Shown in pieces: positions 17,979 to 27,017 of a stretch of DNA of 64,000 nucleotides. Position 1 is the stretch's first letter. Each line of letters opens with the position of its first letter. The notes beneath the pieces are model-generated. The model was not told where the DNA came from. It made no database searches and saw only the letters and a list, made by a program, of their open reading frames with translations. Both the position numbers and the translations under genes were made by a program. Location of the stretch: contig DAOSZN010000003.1 of NCBI GenBank assembly GCA_035593725.1, positions 62,001 to 126,000 on the forward strand. The letters are read 5' to 3'. The stretch comes from UBA4971 sp029551185 (lineage in GTDB: Bacteria > Bacillota > SHA-98 > UBA4971).

Positions 17979-20327
17979 TTATTTATTTGTCTCCAGTGAA
18001 GACTTGCTTTGTGAAAGCGTTCTCATACCCCTTATGTATTTAGGGTCTATAAGCCTCAGCACTGCGGGAAGGAAAACAAGCGCTCCTAATCCCGATGTAA
18101 ACATCGTCCCTGCCACCAGCATACCGAAAATGGCTATGGCTCGGAATGTGGAAAACGCAAGCAAGCCAAATCCTAGCATCAGAGTGACCGCATTAAAGAA
18201 GATCCCTCGTCCGGTTGAGGTTATTGTGGCCCTAAGTGCATCGCTCTGACCTTTACCGTTTCGGAGTTCATAACGATACCTGCTTGTCAAATGAATTGAG
18301 TAATCGACTCCAATTCCAATGCTTATGCCTGAAATCATTATCGTCGCAATGTCAAGGGGTATCTTCATGTAAGACATGAATCCAAAGTTGATTAAAATGC
18401 TGACGCAAAGAGGAATCAGGCAGAGAAATCCGATAATGGCGGATCCCGAGATAAGAGAGACGACAGCCCACACTCCGACAGCTGAAAGGATAAGGCTCTT
18501 TATTTGGTCATCCATGAATTTCTCCATCATCCTCAGCATTACCTTAGGAAGACCGACAACTCTGGCGTCAATCCCGGTGCCTTGGAATTCCTCATTAGCG
18601 ATAACTTCCACCTGATCAATGATTGCTCCCAGTTCAGACGTGGGTACGTTCGCTGCTCTGGCGCTTACCAACGCTTTCTGGAAATCATAGCTCACCATAG
18701 AATCCAGTCCGCTTCCCCCTTGCATCGTAAATAAAAGAAGTTCCTGGGCAACGGCTTCGCGGGTGGACGGAATCACATAGTAGGCCGGATCTTCGGCATT
18801 GAGAGCCTGGTTAACACTGCGCACCAGCTCTGCAATGGAAGACGGATGGCTTAGTTTGTCGACTTCAGCCATTCTGTCCTGAAGCCTTGCTATGCGATTC
18901 AGTATATCCGGATCCTTAACCCCGTCGTACTCGCCTGTATCCACCAGTACACTAAGGCTATAAGTCCCGCCGAACAACTCTTCCGCAAGTTTTGTGCCGA
19001 GGATTGCAGGGCTATCATGCCTGAAGTACTGCATCCAGTTGGTTTCCACCTTCAGGCCGGGAACGGCTACTGCAAAGATGAGCGTTATTGCCAAGACCAC
19101 CAATATGACCCTGTCAGGCCGGGTTACTACAGCATTTGCAATAGACTCCAAAAAACGACTTAGGACGGATTTATGCTCTTTCTTCCCCACAGAAAGATCG
19201 CGCTTGGATTCGGCGCGTCTGCTTCCATATTGACTTCTTAAAATAAGCAGGGACGGAACACAGGTCAACGTAACCACTAAGTTGATCATGATACCTGCTG
19301 CTGCGAATATCCCGAATGTCTTTACCGGACTTATGAATGACGTAACGAAGGACGCGAATCCTACGGCTGTGGTTAAGCTAGTCATAGACACCGGGCCTGA
19401 AAGTTCGTGGATTACCTGTTTTATTGCCTCATCCGGAGATGCTCCCTTGCCGTTTTCTTCGTGAAACCGATTCAATATGTGAATTCCTGCCGCACTGCCC
19501 ATTGACACCAGAATAATCGGCAAGATCATCGAAACTATCGTAATGTCGTGACCGAGGGCAGCCATCAATCCCAATGTACATGCCAGACTCATAAGTATAC
19601 TGATCATAAGGGTCACAACGTCAAATATGTTTCCGAAGCTTATGTATAGAGATATTACTACTACCACCAAAGACAGAGGAAAGAGTATGTCAAGATCCCG
19701 CCGCATGTCGTTTGCAGCCACATAGCCAAGATATACTTCTCCGATCACGTATATTTCCTCGCCGGGCTCTTTTTCCTGCAAAGTGATGGCTTCTATATCC
19801 TTTGCCAGAGTTTGAGACTCCAACGAAGTTGCGACACCTGGCTCCAAAGTTATGAATATCGCCAGCGCATCTCCGTCTTCAGATACCATAGCTGACCCTT
19901 GAGGACTGTCTTTCAGTGCGCTTCTGAATTCTTCAATTTCTTCCTCAGTCTCAGGTATTCCATGGGCGACATGCGAGATTTCAAGACCGAATTCATCGCC
20001 TCGAATGACCTGGACATCCAATGGAGTCACTACGTCATCGACTCCCGCAAGATCTGCTATGGCGTCCGCAATCCGCTGAACTTTCGCGAGGGTCTCATAA
20101 GTATATACGTCAGCTTTGATAGCTATCATCATCATGTCCTGAGACCCGAAATCTTCTACGGTTTCTATGAGATCCTGAATTACCGGATCATCCCTAGGCA
20201 CCATAGACTCTGTATCTACCTTCAGTTCCGCTCCTTTGATGTTGATTCCAAGCAAAACAGATACCACACATAGGACCACTAAAACAGCTATAGGATTCTT
20301 GGTAATAATATCTGACAGTTTTCTCAT
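17979..20327 (-). CDS. HAE3/MMPL-type RND transporter
   Basis: The 782 aa protein has the classic duplicated RND layout: one N-terminal helix (about 13-30), a large extracytoplasmic domain, six helices (about 215-375), then a repeat of the same pattern from about residue 405. Sterol-sensing-domain-like segments such as GSAAGIHILNRFHEE and SIGIGVDYSIHLTSRYRYE are typical of the HAE3/MMPL group, which moves hopanoids, lipids or other hydrophobic compounds. Operon partners are tetR upstream and lolA-like/DUF1302 downstream. The exact substrate is unknown. Confidence 0.88.
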   Translation of the reverse strand: MRKLSDIITKNPIAVLVVLCVVSVLLGINIKGAELKVDTESMVPRDDPVIQDLIETVEDFGSQDMMMIAIKADVYTYETLAKVQRIADAIADLAGVDDVVTPLDVQVIRGDEFGLEISHVAHGIPETEEEIEEFRSALKDSPQGSAMVSEDGDALAIFITLEPGVATSLESQTLAKDIEAITLQEKEPGEEIYVIGEVYLGYVAANDMRRDLDILFPLSLVVVVISLYISFGNIFDVVTLMISILMSLACTLGLMAALGHDITIVSMILPIILVSMGSAAGIHILNRFHEENGKGASPDEAIKQVIHELSGPVSMTSLTTAVGFASFVTSFISPVKTFGIFAAAGIMINLVVTLTCVPSLLILRSQYGSRRAESKRDLSVGKKEHKSVLSRFLESIANAVVTRPDRVILVVLAITLIFAVAVPGLKVETNWMQYFRHDSPAILGTKLAEELFGGTYSLSVLVDTGEYDGVKDPDILNRIARLQDRMAEVDKLSHPSSIAELVRSVNQALNAEDPAYYVIPSTREAVAQELLLFTMQGGSGLDSMVSYDFQKALVSARAANVPTSELGAIIDQVEVIANEEFQGTGIDARVVGLPKVMLRMMEKFMDDQIKSLILSAVGVWAVVSLISGSAIIGFLCLIPLCVSILINFGFMSYMKIPLDIATIMISGISIGIGVDYSIHLTSRYRYELRNGKGQSDALRATITSTGRGIFFNAVTLMLGFGLLAFSTFRAIAIFGMLVAGTMFTSGLGALVFLPAVLRLIDPKYIRGMRTLSQSKSSLETNK

Positions 20328-20472
20328 TATTCTTTCAACCCTCCGACTCTGCGATCTGATGTAACGTCATTTAGGAAGACACCGGTTCCCTCAACTATCG
20401 CTTTGCTCAAGGAAAACTCTCCATAATGAATGTTCCGAGTTTAACCTTTCGCAGCGTACCTACATTTCTTCG

Positions 20473-21075
20473 TCATCCCCGACGGCACAGTCCGTTGAGA
20501 CAGAAATCCACTAACGGGGATACGTCGGGTACGCTGGGAGAATTCTCTTCATCCAAGAGATTTTCAAAAGCAACAAAACTGATTGCACCTTCAATGGCGT
20601 ACGCGGCCATACGAGGCTCTACGTCCTTGAACTCACCGCTTTTTATCCCTTCCTCGATTACAGATTCTAAGACTCCGATAAACCCGGCTCTGGCTTCGCG
20701 GGTTCGTTCATCCAGTTCCCGTTCAAGACCGCTTAAGTCGCTTAAGATTACTTTGATAAATTCCCTTGATCGATTAAACAGCTCCCAATGGGATTTGATG
20801 GACTCGGCCAGTTTCGCACGTGCGCCTTCTATATTCTCCAAGCGCCTTACAATGATTTCTTTTAGCTCCTTAAGCTTCTCCTCAACTACAGAGACAAATA
20901 AATCTGTCTTACTCCCGAAATATAAATAGACTGTTCCCTTCCCGACCCCAGCTACTTCCGCGACTTCCTCAACTGTTGCCCCATGAAACCCCTTCTGAGA
21001 GAAGACTTTGAGAGCGCCTGCCAATATCAGCTCGCGCTTACCGGATTCTTGAATGTCGCCGTTATCAGTTATCAT
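20473..21075 (-). CDS. TetR-family repressor of the envelope operon
   Basis: The N-terminal HTH is clear: ILAGALKVFSQKGFHGATVEEVAEVAGVGKGTVYLYFGSK, split here as a helix up to FHGA and the recognition helix at GVGKGTVYLYF. The C-terminal domain is a helical ligand pocket. ATG 21075 follows AGAGGGAGAGA closely and gives 200 aa; an upstream start adds 11 residues. It is the first gene before the RND transporter in the same direction. A matching operator lies at 21241-21256, over the -10 region, which suggests autoregulation by a hydrophobic ligand. Confidence 0.88.
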   Translation of the reverse strand: MITDNGDIQESGKRELILAGALKVFSQKGFHGATVEEVAEVAGVGKGTVYLYFGSKTDLFVSVVEEKLKELKEIIVRRLENIEGARAKLAESIKSHWELFNRSREFIKVILSDLSGLERELDERTREARAGFIGVLESVIEEGIKSGEFKDVEPRMAAYAIEGAISFVAFENLLDEENSPSVPDVSPLVDFCLNGLCRRG

Positions 21076-21240
21076 TCTCTCCCTCTCTCTTTGGCTCTTT
21101 ACTCTCACAGCTCAATTTGACTCTTTCTACGTGCTGTATGTTATTTCTGTTTTAGTAGAGGCTGTTTTTGCTCGTCGATCTTAAGAACTTGTTAAGTAAC
21201 GGGCCGGGTCATACCGGCTACTGGCTGGCAATCCATTACA

Positions 21241-21264
21241 GACTGACTGGTCAGTCATATTATA
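21241..21264 (-). promoter_or_regulatory. TetR operator overlapping the tetR-RND promoter
   Basis: GACTGAC-TG-GTCAGTC (21241-21256) is a perfect 7-2-7 palindrome of the kind bound by TetR/AcrR repressors. On the minus strand a perfect -10 box TATAAT (21259-21264) lies two bases upstream of it, so a bound repressor would cover the transcription start. The start would be about 170 bases before the tetR ATG. The -35 is weak (GAATTG at 17 bases). The rest of the 21076-21490 gap holds nothing else I can support. Confidence 0.75.
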
Positions 21265-21490
21265 CGAACATGTTACCATACCAATTCGTCCTTTGCAACC
21301 TACAGTTTTCGTTATTGCTCCGCTCGAATGGCTGTTTCGCTCTCTCAGAAACTAGTAGTGAAATCAGTCATCAATTAGCAACAAAGTCTATGACAGACTT
21401 TGACGAAATAGGCAGGAAACTTCAACTGGTTGACGAAATTGTGTTTTAAGGTGTTCCCAAGCATTAGTAAAAGGTGGTGCAGAAACGAAG

Positions 21491-22513
21491 ATGAGAATGA
21501 GGCGAAGAAATCTGATTCGTGTACCGGTAATATGCTGTATTATACTTGCCATGGTGCTAGGCGTGGCAGTCGGCGGTGAACATCCCCTCCTTAAACAGGC
21601 TAAGAACGAAGGTAAGGCCGTATTCTACGCGAACATCACAGGAGTAGAACCGATTATGCAGGCATTCCAATCTCAGTACGGCATACCGGCAGAGTACACC
21701 AGGGTGTCCACTGCAGTGTATGTCCCCACAGTGCAGACTGAGTTCCAAGCAGGGCGACTGTCCGCAGATGTGCTCCAGGCCCCCCTGCCCATACTGCAGA
21801 TCTTGAAAGAAGCCGGCGTTTTGGGCAAGTACGTCTCGCCGATGAGTGAGAACTACCCCGAATGGTCAAGAGATCCCGACGGGATAATCCAGCAGTTCGG
21901 CATCGAGTACGTGTCTATCATCTACAATACCGAACTTGTGAAGCCCGAGGACGTGCCTACTACATACCGAGATCTTGCCAACCCCAAGTGGCGGGACAAG
22001 ATCGTGATGCCTGACCCGACAACTCACGCGACAACCATCACATGGCTTGTAGGCCTCAAGGAGCACGTGTTCAAGACGGAAGCTGAGTGGATGGAGTTCT
22101 TGAAGGGTCTGGCTAAAAACAGGCCTATGTTCGTAGCGTCTTTCGGACCTACCCCCGGTCCTATCGAGACCGGTGAGAAAGTCATCGGAATCTCCATGCC
22201 CAAGTACATCGTGACCAAGGCCCCTGCTCCACTCGGTTGGGCTAAATTGGACGGCGAGCCAATTATGGGGTCAGCGCGGGGAATCGCCATGGCCAAGAAC
22301 GCGCCAAGGCCAAACGCTGCGAAGCTTTTCATCGACTTCTGGCTCTCAGAAACCTCCATGCGCATCCTTGCTGACCAAGTAGGCGAATGGGTGCTCTACG
22401 AGGGGGTCTACCCGCCTATTGCAAACATTAAAGAAGCAAACGTGATACCTTTGCGAGAACTCTCTGATGAGGAAATTCAACGTTGGTCCGAAGTGTTCAA
22501 GACCATCTTCTAG
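21491..22513 (+). CDS. ABC transporter substrate-binding protein (Fe(III)/FbpA type)
   Basis: The 340 aa periplasmic-binding protein has a signal peptide (about residues 9-28, VPVICCIILAMVLGVAVGG) and the two-domain fold of the iron/thiamine/2-aminoethylphosphonate binding family (KNEGKAVFYANITG, FGIEYVSIIYNTELV, DLANPKWRDKIVMPDP). The Tyr-rich iron site is not obvious, so the ligand could be another oxyanion or metal complex. Permease and ATPase genes lie next to it, but on the opposite strand and converging on it, so this gene is controlled separately. A clear terminator follows at 22537. Confidence 0.8.
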   Translation: MRMRRRNLIRVPVICCIILAMVLGVAVGGEHPLLKQAKNEGKAVFYANITGVEPIMQAFQSQYGIPAEYTRVSTAVYVPTVQTEFQAGRLSADVLQAPLPILQILKEAGVLGKYVSPMSENYPEWSRDPDGIIQQFGIEYVSIIYNTELVKPEDVPTTYRDLANPKWRDKIVMPDPTTHATTITWLVGLKEHVFKTEAEWMEFLKGLAKNRPMFVASFGPTPGPIETGEKVIGISMPKYIVTKAPAPLGWAKLDGEPIMGSARGIAMAKNAPRPNAAKLFIDFWLSETSMRILADQVGEWVLYEGVYPPIANIKEANVIPLRELSDEEIQRWSEVFKTIF

Positions 22514-22536
22514 ACTTAAACAAATGCAAAATCGCA

Positions 22537-22575
22537 CAGGCTGCCTCCCTAACCTTAGGGAGAGCAGCCTGTTTT
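22537..22575 (+). terminator. Intrinsic terminator after the ABC substrate-binding gene
   Basis: Stem CAGGCTGC (22537-22544) with GCAGCCTG (22564-22571), extended by an inner CCCTAA/TTAGGG stem with a two-base loop, and followed by TTTT. It ends the plus-strand gene 24 bases after its stop. Confidence 0.85.
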
Positions 22576-22712
22576 CGTCTTTCCTATCAGCTGATTACAA
22601 ACCTACTTGTTTTCGGCTGCGTACATAAATCTCACTTGTTTTCGCCTTTCTGTTTGTTTGGTTATCGTCCCGTCTATTTCCATACCCGGCACTTAACTTG
22701 CCTGATATCACA

Positions 22713-24401
22713 CTATTCCGCATGGGACAAAGGGACGCGCAACAAGTTCGCGACAAGCACGAGTACAGTAGAAAGGCCTATCATGATAATTCCTAAAGCA
22801 GCCACTTGACCCCAAAGGCCGTCATTAGCCAACTTCATAATCTCGACTGTAAGCACCTCGGTGCCAGGACGTGACAGTACCGCAGAAACGCTTAACTCGC
22901 GGATAAACATGCAAGCCGTTAGGATCCATGCGGATATAACACCAGGGGCGAGAAGCGGTACTACGATATCTTTTAACGCCTGTAGAAAACTTGCGCCAAA
23001 CACTCGCGCCGACTCCTCCAGCTCTTGGTCTATCTGCATGAAAGCGCTCCTGAGAGGGCGGATACCATAGGGTAAGTATGTGCCGACATAAGCCACGAGA
23101 AGGCCCCAAATAGTCGCATAAAGGGGAGTCTGCACAAGAAACCACATAAATCCTACGCCAATTATCATACCCGGAAAAGAGAAGGACAGGAACGACAGGG
23201 ATTCAAGGAACGCCGACCCTCTGCTCCGCACCTTAACAATGACGTAAGCGACGAATAGAGACAGCAGTATAGCGAGAGACGCCCCGACAACAGCGAGGAA
23301 AACAGAGTTTTTAAGCGCCCGAACTGTGATGGGGTTCGCAAGGACGGTATGCCAGTTGCGAAGGCTCATCATGCTGATAGCGCGCGCGCTAGGTACCATT
23401 GAGTAAGGCAGAAATGACATATAAACGAGGGTAGCCAAGGGTATGACCACGAGGAAGCAAAACAGCAAAATGCATAGAAAGAAAAGGGGATATCTGGCAC
23501 GTCCAAGTTCTACCACAGTAGGACGGTACCCTTTACCTGTAACAGTCACGTACTGGGAACTCTCTGCGATAAGATATCGATACAAGTAGACGAGAATAAT
23601 GGCGGCTACTAACACAATCAGACCGATCGCTGCTGCCCTTCCATAGTCAGGAGACCAACCTATCGAGATAATCCGGTACACATGCGTCGTCAAGACATGG
23701 ATACGCCCTGGCAGCCCCACCATGGACGGGACGGCAAACGAGGCCAGACTCCTGATAATAGCCAGGGTGAAGGTGGCAAGGAATGCAGGTCTTAGTATAG
23801 GCAGTGTAATCCGGCGCAAAGTATAAAGGTTGGATGCCCCACTAACCCAGGACGCTTCCTCCAAAGTCGTATCAAATGAATACATGGCAGGCGAAATCAC
23901 AAGGTAGGTGACAGGCAAGTCCAGCATTCCCTCGAGGAAGATCATTCCCCCCAGTGAATAGATGTTAAAAGGCCCGCTTGACAGCTTGAAAATGTTCCTG
24001 AGGAATAAGTTCAACATGCCGTTAGTTGGATTGAGCAACGTTATCCACGCAGCTGCAAACAAAACATGGGGAATCATCATAGGAACTACAGGGAGGACAC
24101 GGAACAAGCCTTTAAATGGGATATCCGTACGAACACTCAGATAGGCAAGAAGTCCGCCCAGAATCGTCGAAAAGGACGCGCACCCAATGGTGAAGATGAC
24201 TGTATTCAAAAGCGTTTTGGGAAGTACGGGATCGGTATACGCAGCAACGTATTTATCAATTGTGAACTTCCCAAGCGCCCCGATTCCTTCTGAAAAGCTG
24301 CCTACTACAAGCATTACGACAGGGCCAACTGTTAAGGCGCCGACAACAAGAATAAGAATGCCCACCAACGGAAAACGAAGAGCGGATTTACGTTCAAGCA
24401 C
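22713..24401 (-). CDS. ABC transporter permease, fused two-half FbpB type
   Basis: The protein holds about 12 membrane helices in two homologous halves, each with an EAA loop that docks with the ATPase (EEASWVSGAS in the first half, EESARVFGAS in the second). This is the layout of Fe(III)-type importers. GTG 24401 is the preferred start (562 aa) because GGGGAGGAGG lies 7 bases upstream; the longer ORF from 24440 overlaps the ATPase gene. The ATPase gene ends 2 bases before this start, so the two are coupled. Confidence 0.87.
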   Translation of the reverse strand: MLERKSALRFPLVGILILVVGALTVGPVVMLVVGSFSEGIGALGKFTIDKYVAAYTDPVLPKTLLNTVIFTIGCASFSTILGGLLAYLSVRTDIPFKGLFRVLPVVPMMIPHVLFAAAWITLLNPTNGMLNLFLRNIFKLSSGPFNIYSLGGMIFLEGMLDLPVTYLVISPAMYSFDTTLEEASWVSGASNLYTLRRITLPILRPAFLATFTLAIIRSLASFAVPSMVGLPGRIHVLTTHVYRIISIGWSPDYGRAAAIGLIVLVAAIILVYLYRYLIAESSQYVTVTGKGYRPTVVELGRARYPLFFLCILLFCFLVVIPLATLVYMSFLPYSMVPSARAISMMSLRNWHTVLANPITVRALKNSVFLAVVGASLAILLSLFVAYVIVKVRSRGSAFLESLSFLSFSFPGMIIGVGFMWFLVQTPLYATIWGLLVAYVGTYLPYGIRPLRSAFMQIDQELEESARVFGASFLQALKDIVVPLLAPGVISAWILTACMFIRELSVSAVLSRPGTEVLTVEIMKLANDGLWGQVAALGIIMIGLSTVLVLVANLLRVPLSHAE

Positions 24402-24403
24402 TG

Positions 24404-25513
24404 TTATGCCTCCTCCCCTGGGGCCAGGGCGCGGCACCATTCGCGATCTATATGCAGTCGCACCTTGTCACCTTTCTTAAGTGGGATATGGAACTTGAGC
24501 TTGGCGAGTATGCGAGCTCCACCAACGGAGATTTCAGCCTCGTGCGCTTCTCCTGCAAAGAGAAGATCGGTAACAGTCCCCTCGAACTCGTTCTCCATTG
24601 GGGACGAAGAAGACGGCGCCACCTCGAACGATTCAGGACGGGTGTAAATAGTCACGCCGGTTCCAGGGGCCAAGTCAGAGGGAGCGCTACACACAATATC
24701 GCCCAGCGCGCAAGACACGATAGCGTGGTTTTCGTCCTGATAGCCCTTGACCGTTGCCTCCAGGAAGTTGGCTCGACCGATAAAGTCCACTACGAATGGA
24801 TTATTGGAGCGAAGGTAAATATCCTGCGGTGTGCCTCGTTCAACTATTACCCCTCCACGCATTATTGCGATCTCGTCTGAAATCGTTAGAGCTTCCACTT
24901 GATCATGGGTCACATAGATGGCAGAGATGGCAAGTTCCGTAAGGAAGCTCCTGAGTTCTTGACGTGTGCTCTCACGAAGTTTTGCATCCAGGTTGCTAAG
25001 GGGTTCATCAAAAAGGATAACTTTAGGTTCAGCGACAAGAGCACGGGCGAGAGCCACGCGCTGCTGCTGACCGCCGCTGAGCTTCGTGGCCAGTCGGTTC
25101 TCGAAGCCACTTAGCTGCACAAGATCAAGGATCTTCTTAACCCGCTCCTCAATCTCTTGCTTCGGTGTCTTGCGAATCTGGAGTGGGTATGCCACATTAC
25201 CGAAGACAGTCATGTGAGGCCAAATCGCGTATGATTGGAACACCATGCCGATACCTCGGCGTTCGGGAGGTAGAGATATGCCATGGGTCTTCGACCATAC
25301 TATCTCATCGCCAATGGAGATCTCTCCAGAGTCAGGGGATTCAAGTCCGGCGATGCATCTAAGCAGTGTCGTCTTCCCGCATCCGGAAGGCCCCAGAAGG
25401 GTTAAAATTCTGTTGTTAGGGGTAGTTAAAGTTACATTATTGAGAGCTTTCACTGTTTCTTCCTTGGATACGAATGTCTTGGTCAAATTCTTAACTGACA
25501 CCATTCCCTGCAT
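24404..25513 (-). CDS. ABC transporter ATP-binding protein (FbpC/PotA type)
   Basis: The 369 aa subunit has Walker A GPSGCGKTT, signature LSGGQQQRVALARAL, Walker B VILFDEPLSNLD, and the switch His in YVTHDQVEA. A C-terminal TOBE domain (about 290-365) is present. ATG 25513 is preferred over 25573 because GAGAGGAG sits 8 bases before it. It heads a two-gene operon with the permease and presumably serves the binding protein at 21491. The region between 25514 and the csoR promoter at 25830 holds no gene I can support. Confidence 0.92.
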   Translation of the reverse strand: MQGMVSVKNLTKTFVSKEETVKALNNVTLTTPNNRILTLLGPSGCGKTTLLRCIAGLESPDSGEISIGDEIVWSKTHGISLPPERRGIGMVFQSYAIWPHMTVFGNVAYPLQIRKTPKQEIEERVKKILDLVQLSGFENRLATKLSGGQQQRVALARALVAEPKVILFDEPLSNLDAKLRESTRQELRSFLTELAISAIYVTHDQVEALTISDEIAIMRGGVIVERGTPQDIYLRSNNPFVVDFIGRANFLEATVKGYQDENHAIVSCALGDIVCSAPSDLAPGTGVTIYTRPESFEVAPSSSSPMENEFEGTVTDLLFAGEAHEAEISVGGARILAKLKFHIPLKKGDKVRLHIDREWCRALAPGEEA

Positions 25514-25829
25514 GTCAATTGCTCCTCTCTCTCTCCAGTAATTCCTCCTCGAATTTGCAAGCATTGCAGACATGAAGCCTCAATCCGCTCCGGCGAGATT
25601 CGCGTCGTTAAAGTGAAGGCGCATCCCTTGGTGACCATGCCATATTGATTGCTCCTTTTGTTCTGATATTCCGCGTTACATAGCAGAATTCCTGCCTGCA
25701 AGCGTTTTTCAGCTGACCTCAGAATGGGCGGAGGCGCCCGCAGGAAAAGACATTCCCTGAGCCTTCCCAGGGTGGTCGATATTCGCCTACATTTTACAAG
25801 AAAGCGGTCGCTTTCTCTCATTAACCCTA

Positions 25830-25874
25830 TTGACAAAACCTTCTTGCAAAGATATATTATACCCCGTAGGGTAT
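25830..25874 (+). promoter_or_regulatory. csoR promoter with CsoR-type operator
   Basis: TTGACA (25830-25835) and TATATT (25853-25858) are 17 bases apart, a near-perfect sigma-A promoter. Directly after the -10, a palindrome ATACCC-CGTA-GGGTAT (25859-25874) covers the expected start of transcription. This is the shape of known CsoR operators (G/C-rich palindrome flanked by AT). Binding there would block RNA polymerase, giving autorepression relieved by the ligand. Confidence 0.85.
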
Positions 25875-26048
25875 ATGAGTAACGGGTTGTCGCTGTCTAT
25901 TCTCTTGTTCAGTGGATTGCTTATTGCGCTGTTTGCTGCCGGATCCATCGTGCTGCCTAATGCAGCCTACAAGGAGCAAATAGCAAGGAGGAGGTGTGGC
26001 AGAAAGAGTGAAACAAGGCGAATCCCCCAAGGAGCCGGAACCTGTTGA
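25875..26048 (+). CDS. Possible small membrane protein or leader ORF ahead of csoR
   Basis: A 57-codon ORF starts one base after the CsoR operator and overlaps the first codons of csoR in another frame. It encodes one strong membrane segment (about residues 8-28, ILLFSGLLIALFAAG) and then a basic, Arg-rich tail with two Cys. It has no clear ribosome site, and its start would be at or near the 5' end of the RNA, as in leaderless genes. It could be a real small protein, a leader peptide, or chance; the hydrophobic run makes chance less certain. Confidence 0.3.
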   Translation: MSNGLSLSILLFSGLLIALFAAGSIVLPNAAYKEQIARRRCGRKSETRRIPQGAGTC

Positions 26049-26364
26049 ATCCAATATGCCGACATTGACTGACGGCACTAAGGATGCTTTGATACTAAGT
26101 GAAAATGCTAAGAATGACATTGTGGCAAGACTAAGGCGTATAGAAGGCCAGGCCCGAGGGATCCAAAGGATGGTCGAAGAGGAACGGTCTTGCGAAGATA
26201 TCATCATCCAAGTTGCGGCGCTAAAAGCAGCTGTAACTCAAGCAGGTGTAGCCATAGCAGGATCACACCTAGTTGAGTGCGTTGCGCTGAACGTCTCTTC
26301 CGGGGAAGGGAATTGTCGCGACAAAATTGCAGGTTTCGCAAGGCTTTTCAGTAAGCTTGCATAA
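25996..26364 (+). CDS. csoR: CsoR-family metal/sulfur-sensing repressor
   Basis: The 122 aa protein carries the DUF156 helical core: RLRRIEGQARGIQRMV, then Cys in ERSCEDII, then GSHLVEC. The Cys-His-xxx-Cys set matches the Cu(I) site of CsoR (Cys36, His61, Cys65 in the founding member). The N-terminus has an unusual extension of about 30 residues (EPEPVESNMPT). GTG 25996 is very close to its AGGAGGAGG; GTG 26008 is an alternative. It controls its own promoter (25830-25874) and probably trxA downstream. The neighbouring thioredoxin also leaves open sensing of sulfane sulfur, although the retained His favours copper. Confidence 0.85.
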   Translation: MAERVKQGESPKEPEPVESNMPTLTDGTKDALILSENAKNDIVARLRRIEGQARGIQRMVEEERSCEDIIIQVAALKAAVTQAGVAIAGSHLVECVALNVSSGEGNCRDKIAGFARLFSKLA

Positions 26365-26435
26365 GCATAGCTTATAAAGATATGAAAAGTCCGAATATGA
26401 CAAACTTGTAACGGAAGGAAAGGAAGGGTCAGAAT

Positions 26436-26762
26436 ATGGCAGGCGGAGTAATTGTGGTTAAGGACGGGACATTTAAAGACGAGGTTCTTGACGCTAATGA
26501 ACCTGTGCTTGTAGATTTCTGGGCTGAATGGTGCGGCCCATGCCGGATGATGGCGCCTGTAGTGGAACAGATAGCTGAGGATTACTCAGGAAGAATGAAA
26601 GTAGCTAAGTTAAATGTGGATGAAAATCCTGAGTCAGCTGCTGCGTACGGAGTAATGAGCATACCTACGCTTATTCTTTTTAAGAACGGAGAAGCTGTGG
26701 AGCGATTTGTGGGATTCAGGCCTAAGCATGAACTGGCAAGGCTTGTCGACGCCAATTTGTAG
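26436..26762 (+). CDS. trxA: Thioredoxin
   Basis: A 108 aa cytoplasmic thioredoxin with the redox motif WCGPC in DFWAEWCGPCRMMAP, the conserved cis-Pro in SIPTLILFKNG, and the expected length. It reduces disulfides of target proteins. It follows csoR by 71 bases with its own ribosome site (GGAAGGAAAGG) and is likely under CsoR control. A hairpin terminator follows. Confidence 0.95.
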   Translation: MAGGVIVVKDGTFKDEVLDANEPVLVDFWAEWCGPCRMMAPVVEQIAEDYSGRMKVAKLNVDENPESAAAYGVMSIPTLILFKNGEAVERFVGFRPKHELARLVDANL

Positions 26763-26809
26763 GACCTCAGTTGAAAACCCTTTGGTCAGTTGACTCATAA
26801 GATAATTTC

Positions 26810-26856
26810 AAGGCGCCTCGTTCAGCGTGTTCATAAGCTGGATATCGGCGCCTTTT
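26810..26856 (+). terminator. Probable terminator after csoR-trxA
   Basis: AAGGCGCC (26810-26817) pairs with GGCGCCTT (26847-26854), followed by a short T run (to 26856). The loop is long (29 bases), so strength is uncertain. Confidence 0.55.
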
Positions 26857-27017
26857 GCTGATCACATGGGCCTACAAATCCTGAGACCTGAGTATCACAC
26901 CTGAAATTGAGCGCCATGCTATTCCCATCTTGCTGTGGGGAAAAAGCAAATCGGGGACGAAGAGATAAAATCGTGAAGGAAAGAACGTGCCCCTGACGAA
27001 ATAAAGCCGTAGATATC

